The translations under genes and the position numbers were made by a program. Under the pieces are notes generated by a model. The model was given only the letters and a program-made list of their open reading frames with translations. It searched no databases and was not told the DNA's origin. Of a stretch of DNA of 64,000 bases, positions 39,201 through 48,183 are shown in pieces. Source of the DNA: a virus; the IMG/VR virus record IMGVR_UViG_3300017917_003339, positions 28,495 to 92,494 of that record; one strand, 5' to 3'. Position 1 is the first letter of the stretch. Each line of letters opens with the position of its first letter.

Positions 39201-39576
39201 TGATTGCTAATAAATCGTTAATAATTTGTCTATCAATCTCGTTTGCTATTTCTTGGGCTAATAAATTTTCTAGTTCAGCTGTTACATCAATTCCATGGAA
39301 CTCTTGTAAGTCTTGTGCCATTTCAACAGACCAATAAACTGGTCTCTTGTAGGCTGAACCAAAAGAATCTTTATCTAATCCATTAGCAAACGCCCATCTT
39401 CTAAATACTTTTTCACAAGCTAAAATGTCAAAATCAAAAACAATATGACACTCAAGGACTATGTCCTGACCATATTCTAATTGAGTTGTGTTGACATGAT
39501 AAAATTTATTATCACGAACGTAATAATGTCTGTCTAAGTATTTGTTTAGGGTTTTTTTAATGTCAATGGGTTTCAT
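39163..39576 (-). CDS. Small protein with T4 gp23-like segment, 137 aa
   Basis: Start at MKPIDIKKTL (the preceding TTG is less likely). Residues ~83-125 (VEMAQDLQEFHGIDVTAELE, then LLAQEIANEIDRQII) strongly resemble the helix of T4-type major capsid proteins that reads AQDLxxxHGLDxxAEL..IL..EI..EINR. The N-terminal ~80 residues are different. It is far too short for a capsid protein. Confidence 0.7.
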   Translation of the reverse strand: MKPIDIKKTLNKYLDRHYYVRDNKFYHVNTTQLEYGQDIVLECHIVFDFDILACEKVFRRWAFANGLDKDSFGSAYKRPVYWSVEMAQDLQEFHGIDVTAELENLLAQEIANEIDRQIINDLLAINGNQNITPYRQD

Positions 39577-39612
39577 ACACAATTATACGAAACCCATAGA
39601 TATTAGTAAATG

Positions 39613-40338
39613 TTAAGCTAACCTAAGTGGTTTTAAATAATCTCTTAAAAAGACATTTTTTTCACCACCAACTCTTTCAACCCATGCAGCGTAGTTTTTG
39701 TTGTTGGCTTCTTCCCACTTTGCATACTCTTTGTCAGATGGTGTTTTGTGTGATGGCCAAGTGTATGGTGTTCCAACAAAGTCTGGGTATAACTCTCGGT
39801 TGAATACTCTTTCATCCACCAAGAATACAACAGCTGTTAATTGGTCACCCAAGTCTGGTTCGTTAAACTCTGCTGTTAACACACCGTTGTCTTTTAGAGT
39901 CTGAGCGTGTTTGTTTAGAGTACCAAGTCTGTCAATCGTATTGTTGGTTGTACCACCGTTAAGGATAATAAATGTTTTATCATTCTTAGCCCATTTGTTG
40001 TAAATATCAACATGCGGCTTCATATCACGAGTGTTTTGTTGGTACTCAACCACAGCATGACCAAACTGAATACCTTGTTGAATCGGACTCAAATTGTAAG
40101 GTACGAGACCGTACATTCTGTATTCCAAATACATTTCAGTTTTTCTTGGCATCGAGTTCGCTTTTACCTTGCATTGTGACAACGCTTCAAGAAATTCATC
40201 CTTAGGCATTGATGGAAATGTAAAGTAATGTTTCTCTTTTGAACCGTCCAATTCTAGTGGCCATTCATTTAGGTCCAAGACTCTTATTTTAAGTTCTAAA
40301 CACCATTGGTATGGTGATTTAAATTCTAATTCTTCCAT
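39613..40338 (-). CDS. Peptidyl-tRNA hydrolase 2-like protein
   Basis: 241 aa from MEELEFKSPY, TAATG-coupled to the PARP gene. The central part (SPIQQGIQFGHAVVEYQQN ... KTFIILNGGTTN ... LTAVVFLVDERVF) follows the PTH2 pattern, where a G-x-x-(A/F)xHA helix precedes a KK(I/V) strand and a late gt-TvlA strand. PTH2 frees tRNA stuck on peptides. Match is by pattern only. Confidence 0.6.
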   Translation of the reverse strand: MEELEFKSPYQWCLELKIRVLDLNEWPLELDGSKEKHYFTFPSMPKDEFLEALSQCKVKANSMPRKTEMYLEYRMYGLVPYNLSPIQQGIQFGHAVVEYQQNTRDMKPHVDIYNKWAKNDKTFIILNGGTTNNTIDRLGTLNKHAQTLKDNGVLTAEFNEPDLGDQLTAVVFLVDERVFNRELYPDFVGTPYTWPSHKTPSDKEYAKWEEANNKNYAAWVERVGGEKNVFLRDYLKPLRLA

Positions 40339-41627
40339 TAGTTTTCCATTTGTATTAAGTGAGAAATTGTACATTGCGCTGGGTTGTAAACGATGAACTC
40401 ATCATTTCTTAAGTCAGCACCACCATGAGCATACACACTATCAAAATTGTCTTTTTGAATGTTTGAATAACTCAAAGTGTAGCATGAAGAATCATGCTTG
40501 TAGATGTGTTTCTCGTTTCCTAAATGCACATCAAACAAGGCTAGGAAACCTACGTTAGAGTTACCTCTGGTCCAATAAGAACCAGAGAGTGAACTGTAGC
40601 CTAACGATTTTTGGCTTTTGTTGGCGAAATAAATACCGTCACCAAACATCGAACCTGTGTAAACAGCACCTGAAGGTCTAATCATAAGACCAGTCTGGAT
40701 GATGTTAAACCAGTTCTCATTTCTTGAACCGTGCCAGTAAAGTCTTTTCTTTTTAACTCTGGCCGTGTTAAAGTGTTTGTCGAAGCGTTCTTGGGTTGCA
40801 ATGTTAACAACCTTGAAAATCTTCTTGGCTTTGCTGGCGTTATCACCCAACAATTTGGTAATAAGACTTAGCATTTCAGCGTCTTTCTCAACCTCAACCT
40901 TAAGACCCATTTGAGTAAGAATGTCAATGTCTGACATTTCTTTACCAGTAGTCTCCACAGATTGTTTTTGTTGTTTGATAAGCTTAACTTGACCAGCCAT
41001 GGTGTCCAACGCACTTTGTTCTTCACCCAAGAGTCTTTGGGCTTTTTCCAATTGGTCGTCATTGTCAAGACCTTGCACCAAGTGGTTCTTTACGTTGTCC
41101 ATTTTACGTGGAATGATTGTAAATAAACGTAACAACTCGTTGTTCACCTCTTTGGTATCACCACCAACCTTAAGCATAGCGGTAATCTTAGATAACACTT
41201 CTTGTGCGGCATCAACTTGTTGTTCAGAAACAGCGTCTTGAGTAACCTTATAGTTCTTCTGAATGGATTTATTCGCGTATGCCATAAGGTCTTGAACCAA
41301 TTTCTTAACCATGGCATCTTTGATGGCATCTACCGCATTGTTTTTTGGGTCACCGTTTGTGTTATCAACAACTGGTTCGGCCAATAACTCAGTTACATCA
41401 GTGTAACCCTTGGTAGATGAGGTTTTTTCTCTTAAGATTTTATCCCATTCATGTTTGTTTTTGTAAACAACAGACATGTTTTTACCAACACGACCGTATT
41501 CACATTTAATTCTACCATCAGCAAGCTCTTCCATGATATAGACTTTGTTGCTGTTATCTGTTTTGCCATTGTCGACCGATACGTGAATCAACTTGGCATA
41601 TCTTAAACCGTTTTCTTTAACAATCAT
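40338..41627 (-). CDS. WGR-domain poly(ADP-ribose) polymerase
   Basis: 429 aa. WGR domain (about 10-80), helical regulatory-like region (about 95-240) and PARP catalytic domain (about 250-429). The H-Y-E triad is complete: LYWHGSRNENW (H299), GDGIYFANKSQKS (Y333) and LRNDEFIVYNPAQ (E410). The glutamate supports true PAR-chain activity rather than mono-ADP-ribosylation. It uses NAD+, whose synthesis genes are also in the window. TATCTTTG promoter 19 nt upstream. Confidence 0.93.
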   Translation of the reverse strand: MIVKENGLRYAKLIHVSVDNGKTDNSNKVYIMEELADGRIKCEYGRVGKNMSVVYKNKHEWDKILREKTSSTKGYTDVTELLAEPVVDNTNGDPKNNAVDAIKDAMVKKLVQDLMAYANKSIQKNYKVTQDAVSEQQVDAAQEVLSKITAMLKVGGDTKEVNNELLRLFTIIPRKMDNVKNHLVQGLDNDDQLEKAQRLLGEEQSALDTMAGQVKLIKQQKQSVETTGKEMSDIDILTQMGLKVEVEKDAEMLSLITKLLGDNASKAKKIFKVVNIATQERFDKHFNTARVKKKRLYWHGSRNENWFNIIQTGLMIRPSGAVYTGSMFGDGIYFANKSQKSLGYSSLSGSYWTRGNSNVGFLALFDVHLGNEKHIYKHDSSCYTLSYSNIQKDNFDSVYAHGGADLRNDEFIVYNPAQCTISHLIQMEN

Positions 41628-41645
41628 ACTTTCACATTTATTTTT

Positions 41646-41655
41646 GCAAAGATAT
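41646..41655 (-). promoter_or_regulatory. TAnnTTTG promoter (TATCTTTG) for PARP
   Basis: ATATCTTTGC, 18 nt before the ATG at 41627. Confidence 0.68.
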
Positions 41656-41679
41656 TAAATCTTTTTTATACTTCCAAAT

Positions 41680-41886
41680 TTATTTCCATTTTTTTGTAAC
41701 GTCTTCCAAGATACTTTGATTCTCATTGACAAAACGTAAGAATAATGGTTGTAGTTCTGGTGGCAATGGATAACCATTCATATAAACCACATCCATAACG
41801 ACTTCGATTTCTTGACCAGCTTGAAGTGGCATATTTCTAGCCACCTCAACATTTTTGGTCAATTTAAAAACTTTCTCAGTAATCAT
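41680..41886 (-). CDS. Hypothetical protein, 68 aa
   Basis: Not recognised. Short beta-rich start (EKVFKLTKNVEVARNMPLQA). TAATG-type overlap with the next gene upstream. Confidence 0.7.
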   Translation of the reverse strand: MITEKVFKLTKNVEVARNMPLQAGQEIEVVMDVVYMNGYPLPPELQPLFLRFVNENQSILEDVTKKWK

Positions 41887-42323
41887 TATGCACCAAGAGA
41901 TTTTCTGATTTCTTCAAGCTCCATTTGTGCTCTAAGCTCTGGGCTGATTAATTTGTTAAGACGTTCCTCAAGCATTTCCAACTCTTTTTTCTTCATTGTA
42001 ATCTCGATTTTGTCGATTCTTGTTTTGATGTCTTCAGCCCAATCATCAAATGTGAAGTTAAACCATTTGAACTCTAAGTTGGTTCCGATGATTTTTTGTG
42101 CCTCATTGAACGCGTTGCGTTTCTCACATAAGAACCCTAAGATGTTAACCAAGTCTTCCACGTTACCACATACTTGTAGGTTGATGCTGGCAGCTGAATC
42201 TTTGCTGTATCTGAAAGCACAGTTAGTGTTCCAGTTAGGTCTTTCAGCCTTAGCGATGGCTGCTTTTTTCTCGTTAACAATCTTGGTTAACTCTTGTACT
42301 AATTTGTCGTTGTTTGCACTCAT
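41886..42323 (-). CDS. Hypothetical protein, 145 aa
   Basis: Helical, with a C-terminal coiled coil (KIEITMKKKELEMLEERLNK). No family recognised. Two-nt gap from the 448-aa gene upstream. Confidence 0.72.
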   Translation of the reverse strand: MSANNDKLVQELTKIVNEKKAAIAKAERPNWNTNCAFRYSKDSAASINLQVCGNVEDLVNILGFLCEKRNAFNEAQKIIGTNLEFKWFNFTFDDWAEDIKTRIDKIEITMKKKELEMLEERLNKLISPELRAQMELEEIRKSLGA

Positions 42324-42325
42324 AA

Positions 42326-43672
42326 TTAAAATACTAATACTCTGTTTTTGTTATTTTTATTTACTGTTACTAATTTTAGTTTCATATCCTTAAGTGTTTG
42401 GTATGAAATCTTTTCGATTAATTTTGGTTTGATGGTTTTCAATTTAATATCACCATCTTTAATAGTGACAACTTTTTTAGCTGTCAACTTGTAAGTCTTA
42501 ATTCTATTTCTAGAATTTCTATTGTAATAATAGCTAGCGTTAGGATACTCAACATCATCTGTTTCTAAAACATATTCTTCGTATTGGTTATTACCCAAAG
42601 GTAAATAACAATGACCAATAGTCTCATGTGAATGATGTGAATACATTAACTCTGTTGGGATATAAGCATCAATCTCTTCAACGTTGCTAATAACACCACT
42701 GTGTTTAGAAGCGTTGAATTCATCCAATAATTCAGCATAGTTTGATACTGGGGTGTCACTTGTTCTCATCGCAAATTTGGTAAGACCATTAAACGATTCA
42801 ACTCTTTCACCATATCTAGGTTTTTCAACCTTGTAGAATACATGTCTTTTTACACAGCTAACTTTATCATGTCTGTCAGAACTGTATCTGTAATGTTCTT
42901 CAAACCAATTGAATCTACCCAAATATATGTAATCTTCCATTTGTTTGGTTCTGTATGTACAACCCTCAACCAAGTCTTTAACACCGATTTTTTGTGATTG
43001 CATTTCAGTGAACTTCTGTGATTCTTGGTAATCAGAACTGGTTGTTGGTAACAATACCAAATCCTTACCATCCCAAGCGTAAACAAAAGTACCTTCAAGA
43101 CCCTTACCTTTCATCGCGTTGCATTCTTGAAGAATGAACAATAAGTTAGGAACACTGATTTCAAATTCGAAACCTCTTGGGTCGTAAACACGACAATAAG
43201 TTGACCTGTGGTCCCAACCATTAGAATAACCACCAACTTTTTTGTTCAATACAAAACCCTCAGTTGGTACGTTGTCAAACTCGATTGGTTTTAAACCTTC
43301 ATCAGAAGAAACTCTACCAAGACTAGGTTGGTATTTTTCATAAGCAGGGACTCTTTGATTAATATACTCTTCTTCTGTCATTTCAGCATATTGTTTATAC
43401 CAAGAATATCTGTTAGGGTCTTGAGCATAAGACTTAACATAATCAGCATGGTTTTTTTTCTCTCTAGCAATATTGTCGTTATATTGCTGTCTTCTTTTTT
43501 GTTGATAAGTATCATCATCCATAAAATGATATCTCCAACCATCCCATGATGGTTCTTTACGCCATTTTTTACCGTCAAAGCCGATAACATAACCCAATTT
43601 TCCACTATAAGTATCGGTTCTTGGGTTAAAACCAACCTTAACTTTTTCTGCAATAAATAGTTTTGAATTCAT
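42326..43672 (-). CDS. Hypothetical protein, 448 aa
   Basis: Tyr- and Asn-rich, mixed alpha/beta. Start MNSKLFIAEKVKVGFNPRTD. Not recognised. An ATATTAATA variant lies upstream near 43685. Heads a three-gene operon. Confidence 0.75.
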   Translation of the reverse strand: MNSKLFIAEKVKVGFNPRTDTYSGKLGYVIGFDGKKWRKEPSWDGWRYHFMDDDTYQQKRRQQYNDNIAREKKNHADYVKSYAQDPNRYSWYKQYAEMTEEEYINQRVPAYEKYQPSLGRVSSDEGLKPIEFDNVPTEGFVLNKKVGGYSNGWDHRSTYCRVYDPRGFEFEISVPNLLFILQECNAMKGKGLEGTFVYAWDGKDLVLLPTTSSDYQESQKFTEMQSQKIGVKDLVEGCTYRTKQMEDYIYLGRFNWFEEHYRYSSDRHDKVSCVKRHVFYKVEKPRYGERVESFNGLTKFAMRTSDTPVSNYAELLDEFNASKHSGVISNVEEIDAYIPTELMYSHHSHETIGHCYLPLGNNQYEEYVLETDDVEYPNASYYYNRNSRNRIKTYKLTAKKVVTIKDGDIKLKTIKPKLIEKISYQTLKDMKLKLVTVNKNNKNRVLVF

Positions 43673-43766
43673 TCGTTTTTTTTATTATTAATATACGTTA
43701 TTTTCTAAAAAAATAAAGAGTTTTCACCAAAAAAAGCGAACTTTTTTCAGCTACTAACTCTTTGAT

Positions 43767-44807
43767 TTACACCAACTTAAAGAACATATCTCTAACCTTA
43801 GAAGAGATATATTTGTTCACATCTTTTGGTTCAATTTTGTTGTCAACCATGGTATCCATTTCCTCTTTGATAACGTCATTTACCACCCATCTGATTACAT
43901 CACCCAACTTGTTGTTTTGGATTGGTTCTTCGTTAGGGAAAACGTTTTCAAGCGCTTGGTTGAAACGGCTTTCAGTTACAGCGTATTCAACAAACTTTTG
44001 GATTGATTCCAATTTTTCGGTATCAACAGCAGCAAGTGTTTTTACTTTGCTTGAACTGTGTTTCTCACCCTTTACTTTGAAACGGTGTACGTTTCCGTTG
44101 AGAGTTGTTGACCATACGATACCTTCACCAATACCAGAGAAACCAAATGCCTTAGCAACTGGACATTCTTCTTCAACCGCAAGGGTAAGTTCTGACAATT
44201 TGTTTTGAACCAACTGAGGCATGTTGAAGTCGATATCGATTGTCCATGTTGGGTAATCGTCAATGTTGAAAATTCTGTTTTCTGGGCTTTTCAAGTATGA
44301 GTAATCAACCCAATAAGCTGGTTTAACTTTAGCATCTTCTTCTGTTGTGGTGTGAGGTGTAACTTTAACACCAAAGATGAAGAATGATTTTTCAATGTTA
44401 GTGATACCAACACCCTTTTGAATGTTACCACCAGCCCATTCACCGTAAATAGTTACAGTATTTTCAAGCATGTCGATTTCGTTTTTGGTGAAAATGCTAG
44501 CAATCAACTCAGTGAATAGTTCTTTGTTTGATTCAACAAAAAATGCGAAACCAGCGTTGTCTTTTTTAGGTGTGATAATGTTTTCACGAGACTGAGCCCA
44601 AATACCATCTGATAAATTACCAGATACAGCAGCGTTTGTACCGTGAAGTTTAACGGTACCCTTAAACGTAAGCGTTGGCTTTGGTCTGGTGGTATCATAG
44701 ATTGCATCACCGTTTTCGTCAAGACCAGCAAAATTGTATTGTCTAAGAACAGTAGCAACTACACTTCTGAATTGTTCAATAGACGGAAATTTAATCATTT
44801 TTTTCAT
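43767..44807 (-). CDS. RNA ligase, Rnl2 type
   Basis: 346 aa. Nucleotidyltransferase motif I TVKLHGTNAAV (Lys nucleophile about residue 53), motif III/IIIa IYGEWAGGNIQKGV, motif IV GEGIVW and motif V HRFKVKGEKHS. A C-terminal helical domain matches T4 Rnl2. Seals nicked or annealed RNA ends. No TAnnTTTG box is visible just upstream; it may be read from a farther promoter. Confidence 0.88.
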   Translation of the reverse strand: MKKMIKFPSIEQFRSVVATVLRQYNFAGLDENGDAIYDTTRPKPTLTFKGTVKLHGTNAAVSGNLSDGIWAQSRENIITPKKDNAGFAFFVESNKELFTELIASIFTKNEIDMLENTVTIYGEWAGGNIQKGVGITNIEKSFFIFGVKVTPHTTTEEDAKVKPAYWVDYSYLKSPENRIFNIDDYPTWTIDIDFNMPQLVQNKLSELTLAVEEECPVAKAFGFSGIGEGIVWSTTLNGNVHRFKVKGEKHSSSKVKTLAAVDTEKLESIQKFVEYAVTESRFNQALENVFPNEEPIQNNKLGDVIRWVVNDVIKEEMDTMVDNKIEPKDVNKYISSKVRDMFFKLV

Positions 44808-44828
44808 AATCGTTAATTTTTACCTAGA

Positions 44829-44860
44829 AAAAATGGGTGCTGTTACACACCCATTTTTGT
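44829..44860 (-). terminator. Terminator after the outer-membrane-like gene
   Basis: ATGGGTG/CACCCAT hairpin with T6 on the minus strand. Confidence 0.85.
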
Positions 44861-44887
44861 TTAAATTTATAATAAAATGGTTTGTGT

Positions 44888-45382
44888 TTAGAACGCTAAA
44901 CTAACACTTGGTGTTACATAATTCACACCATTCCAGTTGCTGTATGATAAACCGTAGCTTAAATCACCATAGCTTTTAGATACACCTAAACCGTATTCAA
45001 TAAAACCAGCGTCAGATGTTGCAAAGTAGCTACCAGCACCTAAAATTACACTACCAGTTACTGAACCCAAAGGAAATGTTGGTTGTACTCTTACTTCCCA
45101 GAAATAGTTTCTGAAATTTTCACCAGTTGTGTTTGACATTACATCACCGTTTAACTGGCCACGACCAACTGCTAAACCGTACATAACACCCTTACGAACG
45201 ATACCATACTCAACGCTGGCATAAGTGCTTTGACTGAAAGCTTGATGGTTATCACCTGTTCCAGCATTTGCCAAGGACAAACTTGCCGATACGTAATTTG
45301 TTTTTTCTTTTTTAGTTTCTTGGGCTTGTGCCGTAACTGTTAACGCGATGAACGCGATTAATGCATAAAATAAATTTTTCAT
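44888..45382 (-). CDS. Outer-membrane beta-barrel protein with signal peptide
   Basis: 164 aa. Signal peptide MKNLFYALIAFIALTVTAQA, then alternating strands ending in VTPSVSLAF with a C-terminal Phe, typical of outer-membrane barrels. A phage-made outer-membrane protein could block superinfection or change the host surface (inference). Own TAACTTTG promoter and a terminator make a single-gene unit. Confidence 0.8.
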   Translation of the reverse strand: MKNLFYALIAFIALTVTAQAQETKKEKTNYVSASLSLANAGTGDNHQAFSQSTYASVEYGIVRKGVMYGLAVGRGQLNGDVMSNTTGENFRNYFWEVRVQPTFPLGSVTGSVILGAGSYFATSDAGFIEYGLGVSKSYGDLSYGLSYSNWNGVNYVTPSVSLAF

Positions 45383-45430
45383 AATTTTCTTGTTTTTGTG
45401 TTTAAAATTAAATTTTTTGTTATTAGGTTA

Positions 45431-45438
45431 CAAAGTTA
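45431..45438 (-). promoter_or_regulatory. TAnnTTTG promoter (TAACTTTG)
   Basis: 48 nt before the ATG at 45382. Confidence 0.5.
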
Positions 45439-45482
45439 CGAATTTATTTTAACTCTGTCAAATTTTTAATGTTATTTTTTTG

Positions 45483-46883
45483 TTATTCTACCAAAAGAGT
45501 CTTTGCCATGTTCTCAATTTCTTTGATAGACTCAAGTGTATCACAAGTGTCTTTATCATCTCTGAACCCAGCAAATGAAGGGTATAACAATGAATAGTTA
45601 CCGTCAACATCATGTGACAAACCGTTACATTTACATTGAATTACAGACCCCAACAAATTCTCTTGGTTGTCAGTAACATACTGCATCAATTCTTCAGTAA
45701 GACCTTGTGGTCTTGTCTTAACAAGTCCATCAGCAGATTCACAGTTAAGACTTGAGATTACATTCTCGTTCTTGGTACCCTTGGTCCCGTAGTTAAACCC
45801 AACGATACGTAAATCGACATCCATTTCAAGTTTCATTTTGATTTGCCATGTTGGTTTACCGTCTTTCCACTCACCGTCCCATGCTTTAAGGATTGTACCT
45901 TCTTCGCCAGCTGACAACACTTCTTGGAAATGTGTCATGGCTTGTGCATAGTTGTGAACAATCAAACCTTCGATGATGTTTACGTGAGTTGAACCGACCT
46001 TCTCAATCGCTCTTTCCAAATAAGCTAAACGCTCAGCATATTTAAGTTTTGATGATTTGTTGAAGTATTCATCAACTGTGATACGGTCCCAAACAGTGTA
46101 ACGGATTTTATCCAACGCCTCTTCAACTGAACCATGTTTGTCAGTAAACGCTTTTAATTTCTTCTCGTTTTCTTTTTCAGTTCTTGAATCTTTTTTACCC
46201 AAGATATCAATAAGAGAAGCGATGATACCGTTTGATTCATAACGAGGTGTATCAATCATTGTTAACTCACCATTTAACACACAATCTTCGAAGTATGTTA
46301 ATTCTTCCAAGAACTTAGCGCCAGTAAGAATTGTTGGTTCACCTTGACGAGATTCCAATTCCACTTCACCGCTACGGATAACAGCGTTACAGTAACGACC
46401 ATCCATTTTGATTTGAGAAATACCCTTACCGCCTTTTTCAAAGATTTTACGAGCTTTCTTCTCATCGAAAGAGACAGCGCCCATATAAGGTGTTTCTTCA
46501 ATAAGACCCTTGAATACTTTGTTCATGAATGTGGTACCCATACCAATCTTACAATCTTTCTCGATGATACGTTCGATAATATAAGCATCATCATGAGAAA
46601 CACCACTTAACAAAACTACTAACCAGTTTATCGCTTGGGTTCCAGTGTATTCTCTGTTCGATATTTTTTCAAGTCCAGCTAAAGCCCATTCAAGGGTTTC
46701 TGAACCTTCATTATCTGGTGTGTATTCTGGAACACGTTTCAAATAGAATTTAACTCGTTTAGAGTTTGCCATGTAAAGGACTTTCTTTAATAACTCATTG
46801 TCTGAGTATTTTCTAAGGATATCAACCTTAGCGTTGTTACCGCTCTCAGCGGCAATCTCGTCAAATATTTGTTTTATCGTCAT
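45483..46883 (-). CDS. ATP-dependent DNA ligase
   Basis: 466 aa, T4 gp30-like. Motif I SQIKMDGRYCN (Lys about residue 158), motif III-like VLNGELTM, motif IV EGTILKAWDG and motif V WQIKMKLEMDVDLRI. Joins DNA nicks in replication and repair. Usual length for the family. Confidence 0.93.
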   Translation of the reverse strand: MTIKQIFDEIAAESGNNAKVDILRKYSDNELLKKVLYMANSKRVKFYLKRVPEYTPDNEGSETLEWALAGLEKISNREYTGTQAINWLVVLLSGVSHDDAYIIERIIEKDCKIGMGTTFMNKVFKGLIEETPYMGAVSFDEKKARKIFEKGGKGISQIKMDGRYCNAVIRSGEVELESRQGEPTILTGAKFLEELTYFEDCVLNGELTMIDTPRYESNGIIASLIDILGKKDSRTEKENEKKLKAFTDKHGSVEEALDKIRYTVWDRITVDEYFNKSSKLKYAERLAYLERAIEKVGSTHVNIIEGLIVHNYAQAMTHFQEVLSAGEEGTILKAWDGEWKDGKPTWQIKMKLEMDVDLRIVGFNYGTKGTKNENVISSLNCESADGLVKTRPQGLTEELMQYVTDNQENLLGSVIQCKCNGLSHDVDGNYSLLYPSFAGFRDDKDTCDTLESIKEIENMAKTLLVE

Positions 46884-46888
46884 GTTGA

Positions 46889-47140
46889 TTAAAGTTTTGT
46901 TATTGGGTCTACTTCACATGTAACTTCGTCACCAGTGAATTCTTTTTGTAATTTTGCCAAAGCATCAATAAATTCTTTTACAGTTTGCTTCGCATTTTCA
47001 CCGTGAGCCTTTAGGGTTATCTCCCATTCACCAGTAATAGTTTGTTTTGCTTTAAACTCAGCAGCAGCCTTGGCCATGTTCTTGGCTTCTTGTTCACGCA
47101 TAGAGGCTTCAGCTCTGTCGTTTTTCCAATCGTCACTCAT
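46889..47140 (-). CDS. Hypothetical protein, 83 aa
   Basis: Helical N-terminus (EASMREQEAKNMAKAAAEFK) and a small beta segment. Six nt before the ligase start. Not recognised. Confidence 0.72.
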   Translation of the reverse strand: MSDDWKNDRAEASMREQEAKNMAKAAAEFKAKQTITGEWEITLKAHGENAKQTVKEFIDALAKLQKEFTGDEVTCEVDPITKL

Positions 47141-47147
47141 ATTTGTA

Positions 47148-47456
47148 TTAATTTAAGATTATCGAATCACCCTCTTTCTTGTTTAGGTACAAGTCTGGGT
47201 TTATTGTATAGACATCCTCACCCTTTTGGGTTCTGATTACCATTTTATTGTTAGGGAGTTTTTTGGTCACAAGACCACGTGTTGGCGGTTCTGGTTCTCT
47301 TGTCGCTAAGAAGTATACACCACCAATAATCAAACATAATATGATTGTCATAAATAAACAACCCATACCAGATTTCTTGTTACCAGAACCACTAGCGGCC
47401 TCAAGGCCTAATTCTGCAACACCTACTATTATCTCACCGATTGCTTCGTGTGCCAT
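47148..47456 (-). CDS. Single-pass membrane protein, 102 aa
   Basis: One membrane helix (MGCLFMTIILCLIIGGVYFL) and a short beta-rich tail. TATATTTG box 20 nt upstream. Function unknown. Confidence 0.72.
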   Translation of the reverse strand: MAHEAIGEIIVGVAELGLEAASGSGNKKSGMGCLFMTIILCLIIGGVYFLATREPEPPTRGLVTKKLPNNKMVIRTQKGEDVYTINPDLYLNKKEGDSIILN

Positions 47457-47476
47457 GATGTTATTGTTTTAGGTTA

Positions 47477-47484
47477 CAAATATA
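47477..47484 (-). promoter_or_regulatory. TAnnTTTG promoter
   Basis: TATATTTG before the ATG at 47456; heads the operon ending in DNA ligase. Confidence 0.65.
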
Positions 47485-47494
47485 CGAAAAATAT

Positions 47495-47998
47495 TTAACC
47501 CTCCAAACTTTTACCCAATAATTTTTCCAAGTGGTCCCACATTGGTCTAGCCCCTATTGGTGTGTTTAAATACAAAGCACCTTTAAACTCAGCGTATTCC
47601 TTGGCATACATGTCAATTTTACCACCATGTTCAATGTTGGCAATTCTATCAGCCAATTTAAGAATAATCGCATCTGGATTGCTGGCAGTCTTAGGAAGAG
47701 TTTTCTCTTTTTTCTCTTTTCTGTTTCTACCAAGCTCGTCAGTTACACAGAAAACCATTTCAGCAACTTCAATACCGAAGTGTTTTTTGATGTCGTTATA
47801 GCTAATACCATCGTCCTCTATGCTATCATGTAGATAACCAGAAACAATGTATTTTCCAGAATACCCAAAACGCTTCAACACATCAACAACATCGTCTAAG
47901 TGTTTTTCGTATGGGAATATTTCGTCATAGGATTGGTTGCTGTGTGCTTTAACAGCTACCATTCTAGCTTCTTTGTATGTTTTATCTGTGTAAATCAT
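47495..47998 (-). CDS. HD-domain hydrolase, MESH1/SpoT-like
   Basis: 167 aa. VKAHSNQSYDEIFPYEKHLD (first H), GYLHDSIEDDG (HD-x-xED), then VTDELGRNRKEKK and LKLADRIANIEHGG (late D) follow the ppGpp-hydrolase HD pattern. The synthetase domain of SpoT is absent, as in MESH1. It may cleave (p)ppGpp or a related nucleotide. Confidence 0.8.
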   Translation of the reverse strand: MIYTDKTYKEARMVAVKAHSNQSYDEIFPYEKHLDDVVDVLKRFGYSGKYIVSGYLHDSIEDDGISYNDIKKHFGIEVAEMVFCVTDELGRNRKEKKEKTLPKTASNPDAIILKLADRIANIEHGGKIDMYAKEYAEFKGALYLNTPIGARPMWDHLEKLLGKSLEG

Positions 47999-48183
47999 TA
48001 TCGTCTGATTAAAAGGTATTTGTATTTGTTTTCTTTCTCTTTGACTTCTGGTAAATCAATACCAGTCGCTGGACTAATTTTAATATCTGGAAAATTCCAG
48101 TTAGGGTAATAGTTATTATAACCCATTAGTTGTCCATATTCGTTGATTACATTACCGTATTGGTCTATTTTGTTCATCTTCAT
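47998..48183 (-). CDS. Small protein with YKYLLIRR C-terminus, 61 aa
   Basis: Asn/Tyr-rich. Its last ten residues (NKYKYLLIRR) nearly match the end of the upstream gene (NNYKYLLIRR), including a shared ~20-nt stretch. ATGA-coupled upstream, TAATG-type overlap downstream. Confidence 0.7.
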   Translation of the reverse strand: MKMNKIDQYGNVINEYGQLMGYNNYYPNWNFPDIKISPATGIDLPEVKEKENKYKYLLIRR

